Shown here: piece after piece, positions 8,737 to 16,435 of the stretch
Position numbering within the stretch: position 1 is the first letter of the stretch
Layout of the letters: each line of letters opens with the position of its first letter
Origin: CAWJPW01 sp963844845
Lineage (GTDB): Bacteria; Acidobacteriota; Thermoanaerobaculia; Thermoanaerobaculales; Sulfomarinibacteraceae
Direction of reading: 5' to 3'
Assembly: GCA_963844845.1 (NCBI GenBank)
Contig: CAWJPW010000003.1
Coordinates: forward strand, 822,247 to 886,246
DNA: 64,000 bases
The notes under the pieces: generated by a model
What the model was told of the DNA's origin: nothing
Databases searched by the model: none
The model's input: the letters and a program-made list of their open reading frames with translations, nothing else
Program-made: the position numbers and the translations under genes

Positions 8737-8920
8737 GGGTGGACCCCAGGAGCGGGCTCCACCAGATCCCGACGAGCCGCCCCGGAGCTGCGGGTCCTCT
8801 GACCTGACCGGCAACAGGGCGGAGCAGCGGCAGCGGCGAGGGCGAAGCAGCGCTGTGTCTGGATCGGGCGACGTGGCCGGCGGCGGAGCTGGCCGTCGCG
8901 ATGACGAGAGACACTTGACG

Positions 8921-9592
8921 CTAGGTGAGGAGATCCTCGCGAAGGTAGGTGAACTTGCCCTTGTGTACGAGCCCGAAGTTGTCCTCGAACTCCTTCATGA
9001 GGCGTGAGATCGTCTCGCGGCTGGTGCCGATGGAGTGGGCGATGTCGGCCTGGGTGGGACGGCGCACCACCACCCATCCGTTGCCGAGCCGCTGGCCGTG
9101 ATCACGGGCCAGGGTGAGGAAGTAGCGGGCCAGGCGACCGGCGACGTCCACGTAGGCCAGAGACTGCATGGCGGCGTTGGCGCGGCGCAGCCGCTGCGAG
9201 AGCAAGGCCAGCAGGCGCCGTGAGATCTTGGGCTCGCTTGCCAGCAGGTGCTGGAACTCGTCGCGGTGAATCACCACCAGCTCGATGGCCGTGTCGGTGA
9301 CGACGGTGGCCGAGCGTGGGGCGGGGTCGAGGAGGGCCATCTCGCCGAACACCTGGCCGGGTCCCAGCACCGCGAGGATGAGGTCCTTGCCGTCGGACGA
9401 CGTGACCACGATCTTGACCTTGCCGCGCGCGATGACGTAGACGGCGTCGGCGGCGTCGCCGGCATTGAAGATCACGGTGTCGCGGGGGAGTGAGCGCTCC
9501 TCGGCGAGGGCGGCGATCTGGTTGAGCTCGTCGGCCTCGAGCTCTGCGAAGAGCTCGATTCGGGCGAGCAGATCGAGGGCTCGTTGGGTCAT
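8921..9592 (-). CDS. CRP/FNR-family transcriptional regulator (CRP-like)
   Basis: 223 residues from ATG 9592, with GGAGG 8 bases upstream; the ATG overlaps the previous gene's TGA (ATGA). The N-terminal cyclic-nucleotide-binding fold (residues about 10-125) has FGEMALLDPAPRSATV, which keeps the Glu, Arg and Ser used by CRP to hold cyclic nucleotide. A dimer helix follows, then a winged helix with TQADIAHSIGTSRETISR. The RETxxR residues correspond to those with which E. coli CRP reads TGTGA. There is no N-terminal cysteine cluster, so it is not an FNR-type oxygen sensor. Likely ligand is cAMP or another cyclic nucleotide (inference). Last gene of the seven-gene run and next to two CRP-like sites. 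Confidence 0.9.
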   Translation of the reverse strand: MTQRALDLLARIELFAELEADELNQIAALAEERSLPRDTVIFNAGDAADAVYVIARGKVKIVVTSSDGKDLILAVLGPGQVFGEMALLDPAPRSATVVTDTAIELVVIHRDEFQHLLASEPKISRRLLALLSQRLRRANAAMQSLAYVDVAGRLARYFLTLARDHGQRLGNGWVVVRRPTQADIAHSIGTSRETISRLMKEFEDNFGLVHKGKFTYLREDLLT

Positions 9593-10824
9593 GATGTGGC
9601 CTCCGCGACCAGGGCGAGCACGAGCTCCGTGACGGCCGCACCGCTCACCGGCTCGGGCACCGGGGTGCACGCGGCGGACTCCGGCTCGACGCACCACGTC
9701 GGGGCGGTGACGCCGAGCAGCTGGCTGAGCCGCTCGAGTGAGCTCTGCAGCTCGCGTGGGCTCGCCGGCCGCTCGGGGAAGAAGCGGTGATCGAGCAGGT
9801 CGGCGTGCAGCAGACCGGTGGACACCGACGTGAGGATCTCGCGATAGGAGGGAAGCTCCACGATGTCCGAGAGAAGGGGCGCGCGTGTGCCGGCAAGGCC
9901 TTCGATTTGGGGGGCGAGGTCGACCAGAAGCACCGCGAGCTGGGCGCGGTCAAGCGATACGGCGGCAATGGCCTGCTGCACGTAGGGCGGCAGGTTGGCG
10001 ATCCGCCAACGCAGCCTGGCGCGGGACAGTGCCGCGTTCCGCCCCGCGAAGTCGGGCGGCAGCGCCTGGTAGGTGGCCATGGCCGCGCTCCAGTCGCCGG
10101 CGGCCTCGGCGACTCGTCCGTCCAGCATGTGAGCGCGCGGCGTGTCGAGGCCCTCGAGCAGCGGCGCCGCATCGGCGGCGCGGCCCGTGTCGACGAGGAC
10201 CTCGGCCTTTGTGAGTCGTGCTTCCTGGTTGTCGGGCTGGATCGCGAGCACGGCGTCCAGCGGGGCCAGCGCCGTCGCCGGCTCGGGCCCGGCGGCCAGC
10301 TCGCGGGCGGTGGCCAGCCGGTCGTCCACCAGGCGCCGCTGGAGGCCGTCGGCGCGCTCACGCCATGCCCGCACAGGCCAGAGCTCGGCACCCCGGGCCG
10401 CGGCGTGCAGGGCCGTGGCCTCGTCGCCGGTGGCCTCGGCCACCTGGGAGAGGACGATCCAAGCCGCCGCGTAATCGGGTTGCGCCGCCGTCAGCTCGGC
10501 CAGCTTCGCCGCCCCGGCGGCGGTCGGTTCGGTGACGGCGGCGGCCTCGAGCGCGAGCAGAAGGGCCGGGGCGGCGTCGCCGGCCTGAGCAGCGGCCTGG
10601 GCGGCCACGTCAGGCTTGCCCGCCGCCAGGTGCCGCATGCCGGCCTCCACCGCGGCGCGCTGGTCCGAGGAGAGGGTCGGGACGCCCGGGCCGGCGAGTG
10701 GTGACGGGTATTGGAGCTCGGCCCCCTGCGGTGTGCGCATGACCGACGGGGCGCACCCCACCAGGTGGGTGAGTAGCGCCGCCAGAGCGGCCACCGCGAG
10801 GAGGTTACGCCCCGTGATCCTCAT
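9589..10824 (-). CDS. TPR-type outer-membrane or periplasmic lipoprotein
   Basis: 411 residues from ATG 10824. The start is set by the lipoprotein signal MRITGRNLLAVAALAALLTHLVGC, with the lipobox Cys right after LVG. The rest is helical and Ala/Leu rich with tetratricopeptide-like pairs (for example AAQPDYAAAWIVLSQVAEATGDEATALHAAARG split over two helices, and AIQPDNQEARLTKAEVLVDTGRAADA). The C-terminal 100 residues (from SLDRAQLAVLLVDLAPQ) look like a short S-layer-homology-like or helical domain followed by a Cys pair (WCVEPESAACTP). The 5' end overlaps hfq by 20 bp and the 3' end overlaps the CRP-type gene. Function unknown; the TPR fold suggests a scaffold for an envelope complex. Confidence 0.8.
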   Translation of the reverse strand: MRITGRNLLAVAALAALLTHLVGCAPSVMRTPQGAELQYPSPLAGPGVPTLSSDQRAAVEAGMRHLAAGKPDVAAQAAAQAGDAAPALLLALEAAAVTEPTAAGAAKLAELTAAQPDYAAAWIVLSQVAEATGDEATALHAAARGAELWPVRAWRERADGLQRRLVDDRLATARELAAGPEPATALAPLDAVLAIQPDNQEARLTKAEVLVDTGRAADAAPLLEGLDTPRAHMLDGRVAEAAGDWSAAMATYQALPPDFAGRNAALSRARLRWRIANLPPYVQQAIAAVSLDRAQLAVLLVDLAPQIEGLAGTRAPLLSDIVELPSYREILTSVSTGLLHADLLDHRFFPERPASPRELQSSLERLSQLLGVTAPTWCVEPESAACTPVPEPVSGAAVTELVLALVAEATS

Positions 10825-11059
10825 GCGCCTCGGAATGCGCCTCGGAGTAGCTCGTGGAGAGCGCGATGCTGGCGATCGCGTGCTTGTAGACCAGCTGCTC
10901 GTTGCCGTGGCTCTCCAAGACGATCGCGTAGCGGTCGAATCGCCGGAGAATCCCGGTGAGTCGCTTGCCGTTGACGAGAAAGACGTGGATTGTGCGGGCT
11001 TCCTTACGCAGCTGGTAGAAGAACGGGTCCTGGACATTGATGGTGGTTCCCGGCTTCAT
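10805..11059 (-). CDS. hfq: RNA chaperone Hfq
   Basis: 84 residues from ATG 11059, with a GGGGAG site 4-9 bases upstream; the ATG overlaps the miaA TGA. Hfq is a hexameric Sm-like ring that pairs small RNAs with mRNAs. The Sm1 region is NVQDPFFYQLRKEA...VFLVNGKRLTGILRRFD and the Sm2 region carries LVYKHAIASI, the invariant YKHA signature. The N-terminal Q-D-P that binds U-rich RNA is present. The tail is short with a small SEAH repeat (SEAHSEAHEDHG). miaA-hfq is the classical gene order, which supports both calls. Confidence 0.96.
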   Translation of the reverse strand: MKPGTTINVQDPFFYQLRKEARTIHVFLVNGKRLTGILRRFDRYAIVLESHGNEQLVYKHAIASIALSTSYSEAHSEAHEDHGA

Positions 11060-11997
11060 GTCTCCCCACTTTCGTGACGGTGTGACTCCCATAGTGTGAT
11101 AACAGCATCATCGCCGTGAGCTTCCAGCGGGGGAATCCAACTGACAATGCCGACGCAACGATTCCGCAACCAGGTGAGCTGCCTCTTCGCCAAGTTGCGG
11201 CTGGCCCGTTTGGTATGCTCGACCGCTTCGTCGAGCGGCACCTCGCCGGCCAGGTATGAAACGACCTCCCGGTAGCCAATGGCCTTCAAGGCGTGGGCCC
11301 CGGTCGGTACTCCTGCGGCCAGCAGCTGACGAACCTCCCCCACCAGACCGGCAGCAAACATCATGTCCACGCGCTGATCGATTCTACCATACAGGGCCTG
11401 GCGAGGACGCTCCGGGACGACGACAAGAGCATTGTAACGCCTTGCTTTTCGCTGCTCTGACCAGTGCGAGGTGAGGGGTGTTCCGGTGAGCTCGAAGACC
11501 TCGAGCGCTCGCAGTACCCGCTGGCGGTCGCCGGGGGAGATGCGCGCGGCGGCGGCGGGGTCCACGGTAGCGAGGCGCTCGCGTACCGCCGCCGGGTTCC
11601 GCGCCCACGCCGTCTCGAGCCGCGTCCGCAGCGCGGTGTCATGGGGCGGTGCGGCGAACAGGCCGAAGAGCAGCGCCTCCACGTAGAAGTGGGTTCCTCC
11701 GGCCACCACCGGGGTGGCGCCCCGCGCGCGGATCTCGGCGATGGCGGCGTCGGCGGCGCGCTGGAAATCGCCGGCCGAGAAGCGCTCGCGCGGATCCACG
11801 ATGTCTACTAGGTGGTGAGGCACGCGGCGGCGGTCGGCACGCGACGGCTTGTCGGTGCCGATGTCGAGGCCGCGGTAGGCGGAAAAGGCATCGGCTGAGA
11901 CGATCTCGCCGCCCAGGCGCTCGGCTACCTCGAGGGCGAGGCCGCTCTTGCCGGAGGCAGTGGGGCCGGCGATCACCAGGAGCGGTCCCGGGCTCAC
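11056..11997 (-). CDS. miaA: tRNA dimethylallyltransferase
   Basis: 313 residues from GTG 11997, which overlaps the comEC stop (GTGA) and has GGAGG 8 bases upstream. Transfers a dimethylallyl group to A37 of tRNAs reading UNN codons. P-loop GPTASGKS lies near residue 10, followed by SADAFSAYRGLDIGTDKP, HHLVDIVDPRERFSAGDF, VVAGGTHFYVEALLFG and the C-terminal ALKAIGYREV and RNLAKRQLTWLRN, all family marks. The usual SADS(M/R)Q(V/I)Y is SADAFSAY, a common divergence. The same reading frame stays open far upstream, but only because of the GC-rich antisense of comEC. Confidence 0.95.
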   Translation of the reverse strand: MSPGPLLVIAGPTASGKSGLALEVAERLGGEIVSADAFSAYRGLDIGTDKPSRADRRRVPHHLVDIVDPRERFSAGDFQRAADAAIAEIRARGATPVVAGGTHFYVEALLFGLFAAPPHDTALRTRLETAWARNPAAVRERLATVDPAAAARISPGDRQRVLRALEVFELTGTPLTSHWSEQRKARRYNALVVVPERPRQALYGRIDQRVDMMFAAGLVGEVRQLLAAGVPTGAHALKAIGYREVVSYLAGEVPLDEAVEHTKRASRNLAKRQLTWLRNRCVGIVSWIPPLEAHGDDAVITLWESHRHESGET

Positions 11998-14249
11998 GGG
12001 AACGGCCTCCACTGGCCGTTGGCGGCGCTCGCCCCGCACCACCCGCAGTGGGCGGGGTCGCGCCAGCGCAGGTGCGCACGGCGCAGGCGGTCGAGGGTCT
12101 CCCGGTGGGGGTGGTGCTGCAGGTTGCCGGGGCCCGCCGGCACAAGCACCAGCTCCGGTGATGCCGCCCGCAGCAGTGCCTCCGAGCCGGAGCCGCGGCT
12201 GCCGTGGTGGGGGAGGAGCAGCACCGAGCAGCGCAGCCGGGTGGTGCGCGCGAGACGCTCCTCGGTGGTCCGCGCAATGTCCGAGGTGACGAGTACGGTG
12301 CCGGCGGGCATGGCGAGACGGGCCACCAGCGAGCGCTGGTTCTCGTCGCCCGGCGGGGCGGCCGCGGGCGGCCACAGGGTCTCGAGACGGATGCCGCCGC
12401 CGAGGCCGACGGCGGCGCACCGCACCGTGCCGACGACCGCCACGCCGCGGCGGCGAGCGGAGCGCAGCAGGGGCACCGCCGCCGCCGCGCTCTCCATCCA
12501 GCGAGGGATCACCAGCCGCCGCACCGGGAGTTCGTCGAGCACCGCGGCGAGGCCGCCGACGTGGTCCTCGTCGGTGTGGCTGGCGAGCACGGCGTCGAGC
12601 CGGTGCACGCCGAGATCGGCGAGGAGCTCCACTGCCTGGCGGGGGTAGCGGCCGCCGTCCACGAGCACGCGGCCGCCGGGGCCCTCGAGCAGCACGGCGG
12701 CGCCGCTGGACACCGGCAGAAGGGTGACGCCGCCGCCGGCGGGGGGGGCGGTCGGGTGTACCAGCAGGAGCGCGGCGAGCACGGCGCCCCAGGCGAGCAC
12801 CCCGGCTCGAGCCGGGCGACCGGGCGCCAGCGCCAGGGCCGCGGCGGCGGCTGCGGTGGCGAGCAGGATCGAGCCCGGGTGGGGGGCGGTGAGCTGGAGG
12901 CCGCGGGCGAGAGCGCCGGCAGCGAGGATGGCGTGCTCGGCGGCCCCGACCACCGCCAGTGCCGGAATCGCTAAAGGCCCCCAGAGGGGTGCGAGGGCCA
13001 GTGCCGTCACCGCCGCCAGCAGCAGCGGGGCGAGCAGCAGGGGAGCGATGGTGTTGGTGAGAAACGCGCCGGGTACCAGGGCGCGGAAGTGCGCCGCCAC
13101 CAGGGGCGCGGCCGCCAGCTGGGCCACCGCCGGGACCGCCACCACCAGGGCGGCACGGCGCGGCAGCGGCAGGCGCGCGGCGAGAGGGGGCGCCCAGCGG
13201 ATGAGGGCGGCGGTGACCACCACCGTGAGCTGGAAGCCGGGGTCGGCGGCCAGCCCCGGCGCCGCCAGGAGCAACACCACCACCGTCACCAGCACCGCCG
13301 CCAGGGGCAGAGGGGCGCGACCCAGCAGGCGCGCCCCCAGGTAGACCACGCCCATGAGAGCCGCCCGCATCGCCGAGGGCGGCGCTCCCGCGAGGAGGGC
13401 GTACAGCGGTAGGGCCAGGAGCACGCTCAGCCGCGCCCCGGTGGGGGTGGCGCCGGCGGCGAGGGCGAGGAGCCAGACCGCGCCTCCCACCAGGCCCACG
13501 TGCAGGCCGCTCACGGCGAGCGCGTGGGCCAGCCCCGAGCGCCGCCACTGCTCGCGCCGCGCGGTGGGCACGAGGTCGCGACGGCCGAGCGTGAGGGCCG
13601 CCGCCAGCTCGGCGGCGCGGACCCGGTGCGGCCGGGTTCCGGCGGCCTCCAGGAGAGCGGCTGCGGCGCCTGCGCGCACAGCCTCGAGGCCGTGGGGCGG
13701 CGCAGTGACCTTCACCAGGCGCGGCGACGAGGCCACCAGCAGCGGACGCCGCTCGGTGGAACGCACCGCCGCCAGCACGGTGCAGGTGCTGCCCGGCGGC
13801 GGCAGCGCGCCCGGCTGCACCGGCCCGCGCACCTCGAGGGTGCAGCGGCGGGGCAGCCACACCGGCGCTCCGGCCTGGTGTGCGGAGCGCACCCGGACCT
13901 GGGTACGCCACCCCCAGCGCCCCTCGCTCCAGCCCCGGGTGAGAACCACCTCGGTGCGCAGGGCGGTGGCCGGAACCGCGGCCAGGCGCTCGGCCAGGGC
14001 CACGCGGTGGGCCTCGTCCGCAAGGCCCCGGGCGCCCCCCAGAGCGAGGCCGGCGAGGGCGAGGGCGGCGACCTTCGGCGACCGGCTGGCGAGGCTCGCC
14101 AGCAGGAGAGCCGCTCCGGCCAGGCCCAGCAGCCAGTGCAGCGCCGGCAGCCCCGGCCGCGCCGCCAGTCCGGCGGCTCCGGCCCCGGCGGCGACGCCCA
14201 CCGCCAGCCCCCAGAGCGGCCAGAGCTGGGTGTCGCCCCGCCTCGTCAC
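11994..14249 (-). CDS. comEC: DNA internalisation protein ComEC/Rec2
   Basis: 751 residues from GTG 14249 (GTGA overlap with the previous stop). Forms the inner-membrane channel for single-stranded DNA uptake in natural transformation. N-terminal membrane spans and an OB-like DUF4131 region (about 1-200) are followed by the Competence domain with LAHALAVSGLHVGLVGG, the conserved H-x-x-A-x-S-G-x-H pattern, and about ten more membrane spans. The last 250 residues are a metallo-beta-lactamase-like domain (LLVHPTAPP..., VLVDGG, LASHTDEDHVGG, LLLPHHGSRGSG), so the metal ligands are kept. Full-length three-part architecture. No other competence genes lie in the window. Confidence 0.93.
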   Translation of the reverse strand: MTRRGDTQLWPLWGLAVGVAAGAGAAGLAARPGLPALHWLLGLAGAALLLASLASRSPKVAALALAGLALGGARGLADEAHRVALAERLAAVPATALRTEVVLTRGWSEGRWGWRTQVRVRSAHQAGAPVWLPRRCTLEVRGPVQPGALPPPGSTCTVLAAVRSTERRPLLVASSPRLVKVTAPPHGLEAVRAGAAAALLEAAGTRPHRVRAAELAAALTLGRRDLVPTARREQWRRSGLAHALAVSGLHVGLVGGAVWLLALAAGATPTGARLSVLLALPLYALLAGAPPSAMRAALMGVVYLGARLLGRAPLPLAAVLVTVVVLLLAAPGLAADPGFQLTVVVTAALIRWAPPLAARLPLPRRAALVVAVPAVAQLAAAPLVAAHFRALVPGAFLTNTIAPLLLAPLLLAAVTALALAPLWGPLAIPALAVVGAAEHAILAAGALARGLQLTAPHPGSILLATAAAAAALALAPGRPARAGVLAWGAVLAALLLVHPTAPPAGGGVTLLPVSSGAAVLLEGPGGRVLVDGGRYPRQAVELLADLGVHRLDAVLASHTDEDHVGGLAAVLDELPVRRLVIPRWMESAAAAVPLLRSARRRGVAVVGTVRCAAVGLGGGIRLETLWPPAAAPPGDENQRSLVARLAMPAGTVLVTSDIARTTEERLARTTRLRCSVLLLPHHGSRGSGSEALLRAASPELVLVPAGPGNLQHHPHRETLDRLRRAHLRWRDPAHCGWCGASAANGQWRPFP

Positions 14250-15514
14250 GCGGGCTCCAGCAGGGAAAGCACCTCCACGTGGTGAGTGGAAGGGAAGAGG
14301 TCGATCAGCTCCAGGTGGGTGAGCCGGTAGCCGCCTGACTCGAGCGCGCTGACGTCGCGCGCCCAGGTGGCAGGATCACAGGAGAGCATGAGGATGCGCT
14401 CCGGGCGCCAACCGGTGACGCGGCGGCGGAGGTCGTTGGTGAGCCCCGTGCGGGGCGGGTCCATGAGCGCCAGGGCGGCGGGTGGGAGCTCCCGGTGACG
14501 CGCCAGATAGGCCTCCGCTGTGGCGCCGATCACCGTGGTGGCGTCGGGGAGGTTGCGGGCCGCCGCGCGGGCGGCCGGCCGGAACGGCTCCACCACGACC
14601 ACGCGGCGGGGCGCGGCGGTCACCGCCGCCGCGGCGAGGAAGCCGACGCCGGCATGGAGGTCCCACGCGGGCACCGGCGCGGCGCCCGCCAGCTCGGTGA
14701 TGCGCCGGAAGAGCCAGGGGACGAGGTGGCGGTTGCCCTGGAAGAAGGCGCCGACGGGCACCTCCAGCGCGACCGGCAGATCCATGGTCACGCCGCTGAC
14801 GCCCCATACGGAGGTGAGCCGCCCGCCGGCGTTCAGCAGGTGCAACCCGTCCACCGCCCCCGCCACCGCGGCGGGCGGGGGGACCCATTCGCGACGCGGC
14901 GCCGGGCCTCCCTTGGCCGGGCGCAGGGCGGCCGCGGCGGTGGTCCCCGCGAGGTCCTCGAGCCACTCCAGGTCCACCGGCGCCGGGCAGCTTGTCGCCA
15001 GGGCGGCGGTGAGGGGCTCCAGAGCGTCGGAGAGGCGCTGGGAGAGCACCCGGCAGCGGCAGGCTCCGGCGGCGGCGACCCGGTGGGAGTGCGGGCGATA
15101 GAAGCCCAGGTGGGCGGTCGTGGGGTCCCAGTGCAGGCGGGCGCGGAGCCGGTACGCGGCGGGCGAGGTGCGCACGGTTGCCGCCGCCAGGCGGGCCGCG
15201 AGCTCGGGGAGGCCGCGCGCCGCCCCGGCTGCCACGTCGGCCTTGAGCGGTCCTCCGGCGACCGGGTCCACGTGCGACCAGTCGCAGCCGCCGCAGGAGG
15301 CATCCGCGGCGAGCGGCTCGCCGCTGCGGGCCGGGTGGGGATGGTCACACAGCGTGACGGCACGGGCGAACACCACGCCGGCCCGCTCGCCCTCGCGCTC
15401 GGCGGTCACCGTCTCCCCCGGCAGGGCGCCGTCGATCAGCCACACCCGTCCCTCGTGGCGAGCGAGGGCGCGTCCGCCGCCGGCCAGGCGCTCGGCGGTG
15501 AGCCGCACCGTCAC
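14246..15514 (-). CDS. TrmA/RlmD-type RNA (uracil-5-)-methyltransferase
   Basis: 422 residues from GTG 15514, overlapping the upstream stop (GTGA). A TRAM-like N-terminus (VWLIDGALPGETVTAERE) is followed by an iron-sulphur cysteine set (C in LCDHP, then ASCGGCDWSH), a central region, and a Rossmann methyltransferase core. The core has GAFFQGN, DLHAGVGFLA, a DPPRTGL loop and the catalytic SCDPATWARDV. These are the RumA/RlmD/TrmA marks, so the expected reaction is SAM-dependent m5U formation on 23S rRNA or tRNA. Which RNA it acts on cannot be decided from the sequence. The usual DxxxGxG reads DLHAGVG. Confidence 0.88.
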   Translation of the reverse strand: MTVRLTAERLAGGGRALARHEGRVWLIDGALPGETVTAEREGERAGVVFARAVTLCDHPHPARSGEPLAADASCGGCDWSHVDPVAGGPLKADVAAGAARGLPELAARLAAATVRTSPAAYRLRARLHWDPTTAHLGFYRPHSHRVAAAGACRCRVLSQRLSDALEPLTAALATSCPAPVDLEWLEDLAGTTAAAALRPAKGGPAPRREWVPPPAAVAGAVDGLHLLNAGGRLTSVWGVSGVTMDLPVALEVPVGAFFQGNRHLVPWLFRRITELAGAAPVPAWDLHAGVGFLAAAAVTAAPRRVVVVEPFRPAARAAARNLPDATTVIGATAEAYLARHRELPPAALALMDPPRTGLTNDLRRRVTGWRPERILMLSCDPATWARDVSALESGGYRLTHLELIDLFPSTHHVEVLSLLEPA

Positions 15515-16167
15515 GGCAGCTCCAGCCTGGGGAGGCGGAGCATTTTGCGGAGCATGCGGTCGCGGTGGGCGGCCACCGCGCTCGCGGACGCGGATGTCCC
15601 CGCGGCCGCTTCCGCCTGCTCGGTGAGAGCGTGCCGTTCGTCCGCTTCGAGCGCCTCGTGGCAGGCGGCGAGGAGTGTCGTTTCGAGGGCGTAGAGCTGC
15701 TCTTCGGCCGCGGCCGCCGGTAGCTCGGCCACGGTGGCGATCTGCTCGCCGACCGTGTGGAGCACCGCCGCCACCCGTGGCCTCAAATCCGCCTGCTCGG
15801 CGGCGGCCTCGGCGAGGTGGCGGGCCAGCGCGCGGACGGCTGCCACCGGCGTTTCGGTGGCCGTCGCCCCCGCCTGCCCGTCGCCGACGTGCGCCGCGGC
15901 GAGACGGTGGGCCTGCGCGCGTACCGCGTGGCGGCAGTAGCTCAGGCTCACCACCGGCTCTTCGTCGCCGCGCTCGCGGCGTCGCGCCACCACGTCGTTG
16001 ATGCCGGCGCGGACGGCCGCCAGGGGTACGCCGTCGCGCCACCAGCTGCGCAGCAGCTGGAAGTCCTTTGGCGAGAGGGTGTGGGGTACGCCGCGCAGCG
16101 CCGCGAAGAAGTCCTCGATCGCGCGGTAGTACTCCAGCTCCTGCTCGTCGATCCCAGCATCCGGCAT
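15511..16167 (-). CDS. Conserved protein of unknown function, first gene of the comEC-miaA-hfq run
   Basis: 218 residues from ATG 16167. The N-terminal 60 residues (EYYRAIEDFFAALRG, LSPKDFQLLRSWWRDGVPL) resemble a small helical domain I have seen in unannotated Acidobacteriota proteins, with a tryptophan-rich winged-helix feel. The rest is Ala/Glu-rich helix with no motif. No signal peptide or membrane span. Its stop overlaps the methyltransferase start, so all seven genes from here to the CRP-type regulator form one overlapped unit and this is the promoter-proximal gene. The 268 bp upstream, shared with the divergent SUMF1 gene, shows no clear promoter. Confidence 0.75.
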   Translation of the reverse strand: MPDAGIDEQELEYYRAIEDFFAALRGVPHTLSPKDFQLLRSWWRDGVPLAAVRAGINDVVARRRERGDEEPVVSLSYCRHAVRAQAHRLAAAHVGDGQAGATATETPVAAVRALARHLAEAAAEQADLRPRVAAVLHTVGEQIATVAELPAAAAEEQLYALETTLLAACHEALEADERHALTEQAEAAAGTSASASAVAAHRDRMLRKMLRLPRLELP

Positions 16168-16435
16168 GGCGCCAGTGTAGTCGAGCGCCCGGTGGCCGCC
16201 ACCCTGGTGCGCACGGTTGGGCGGGCCGCCACGGCGTCCGGTCGTGCGCAGCCCCGGGCGGTGCGTTCTCACCTCGTGGTCCGCACCCCGTGAATCGACC
16301 ACCCCGGGGCGCAGGTGGCGCGTCTCGGTGAGGACTCTCCCGGACCGGGTCCCCACCTCATCCGTCTTGTGACCACCCCGGAGCGAGCCGCACGGGCATG
16401 GCCAGGCGGAGAGCGGGTACAATGCCCGCGTCGCG

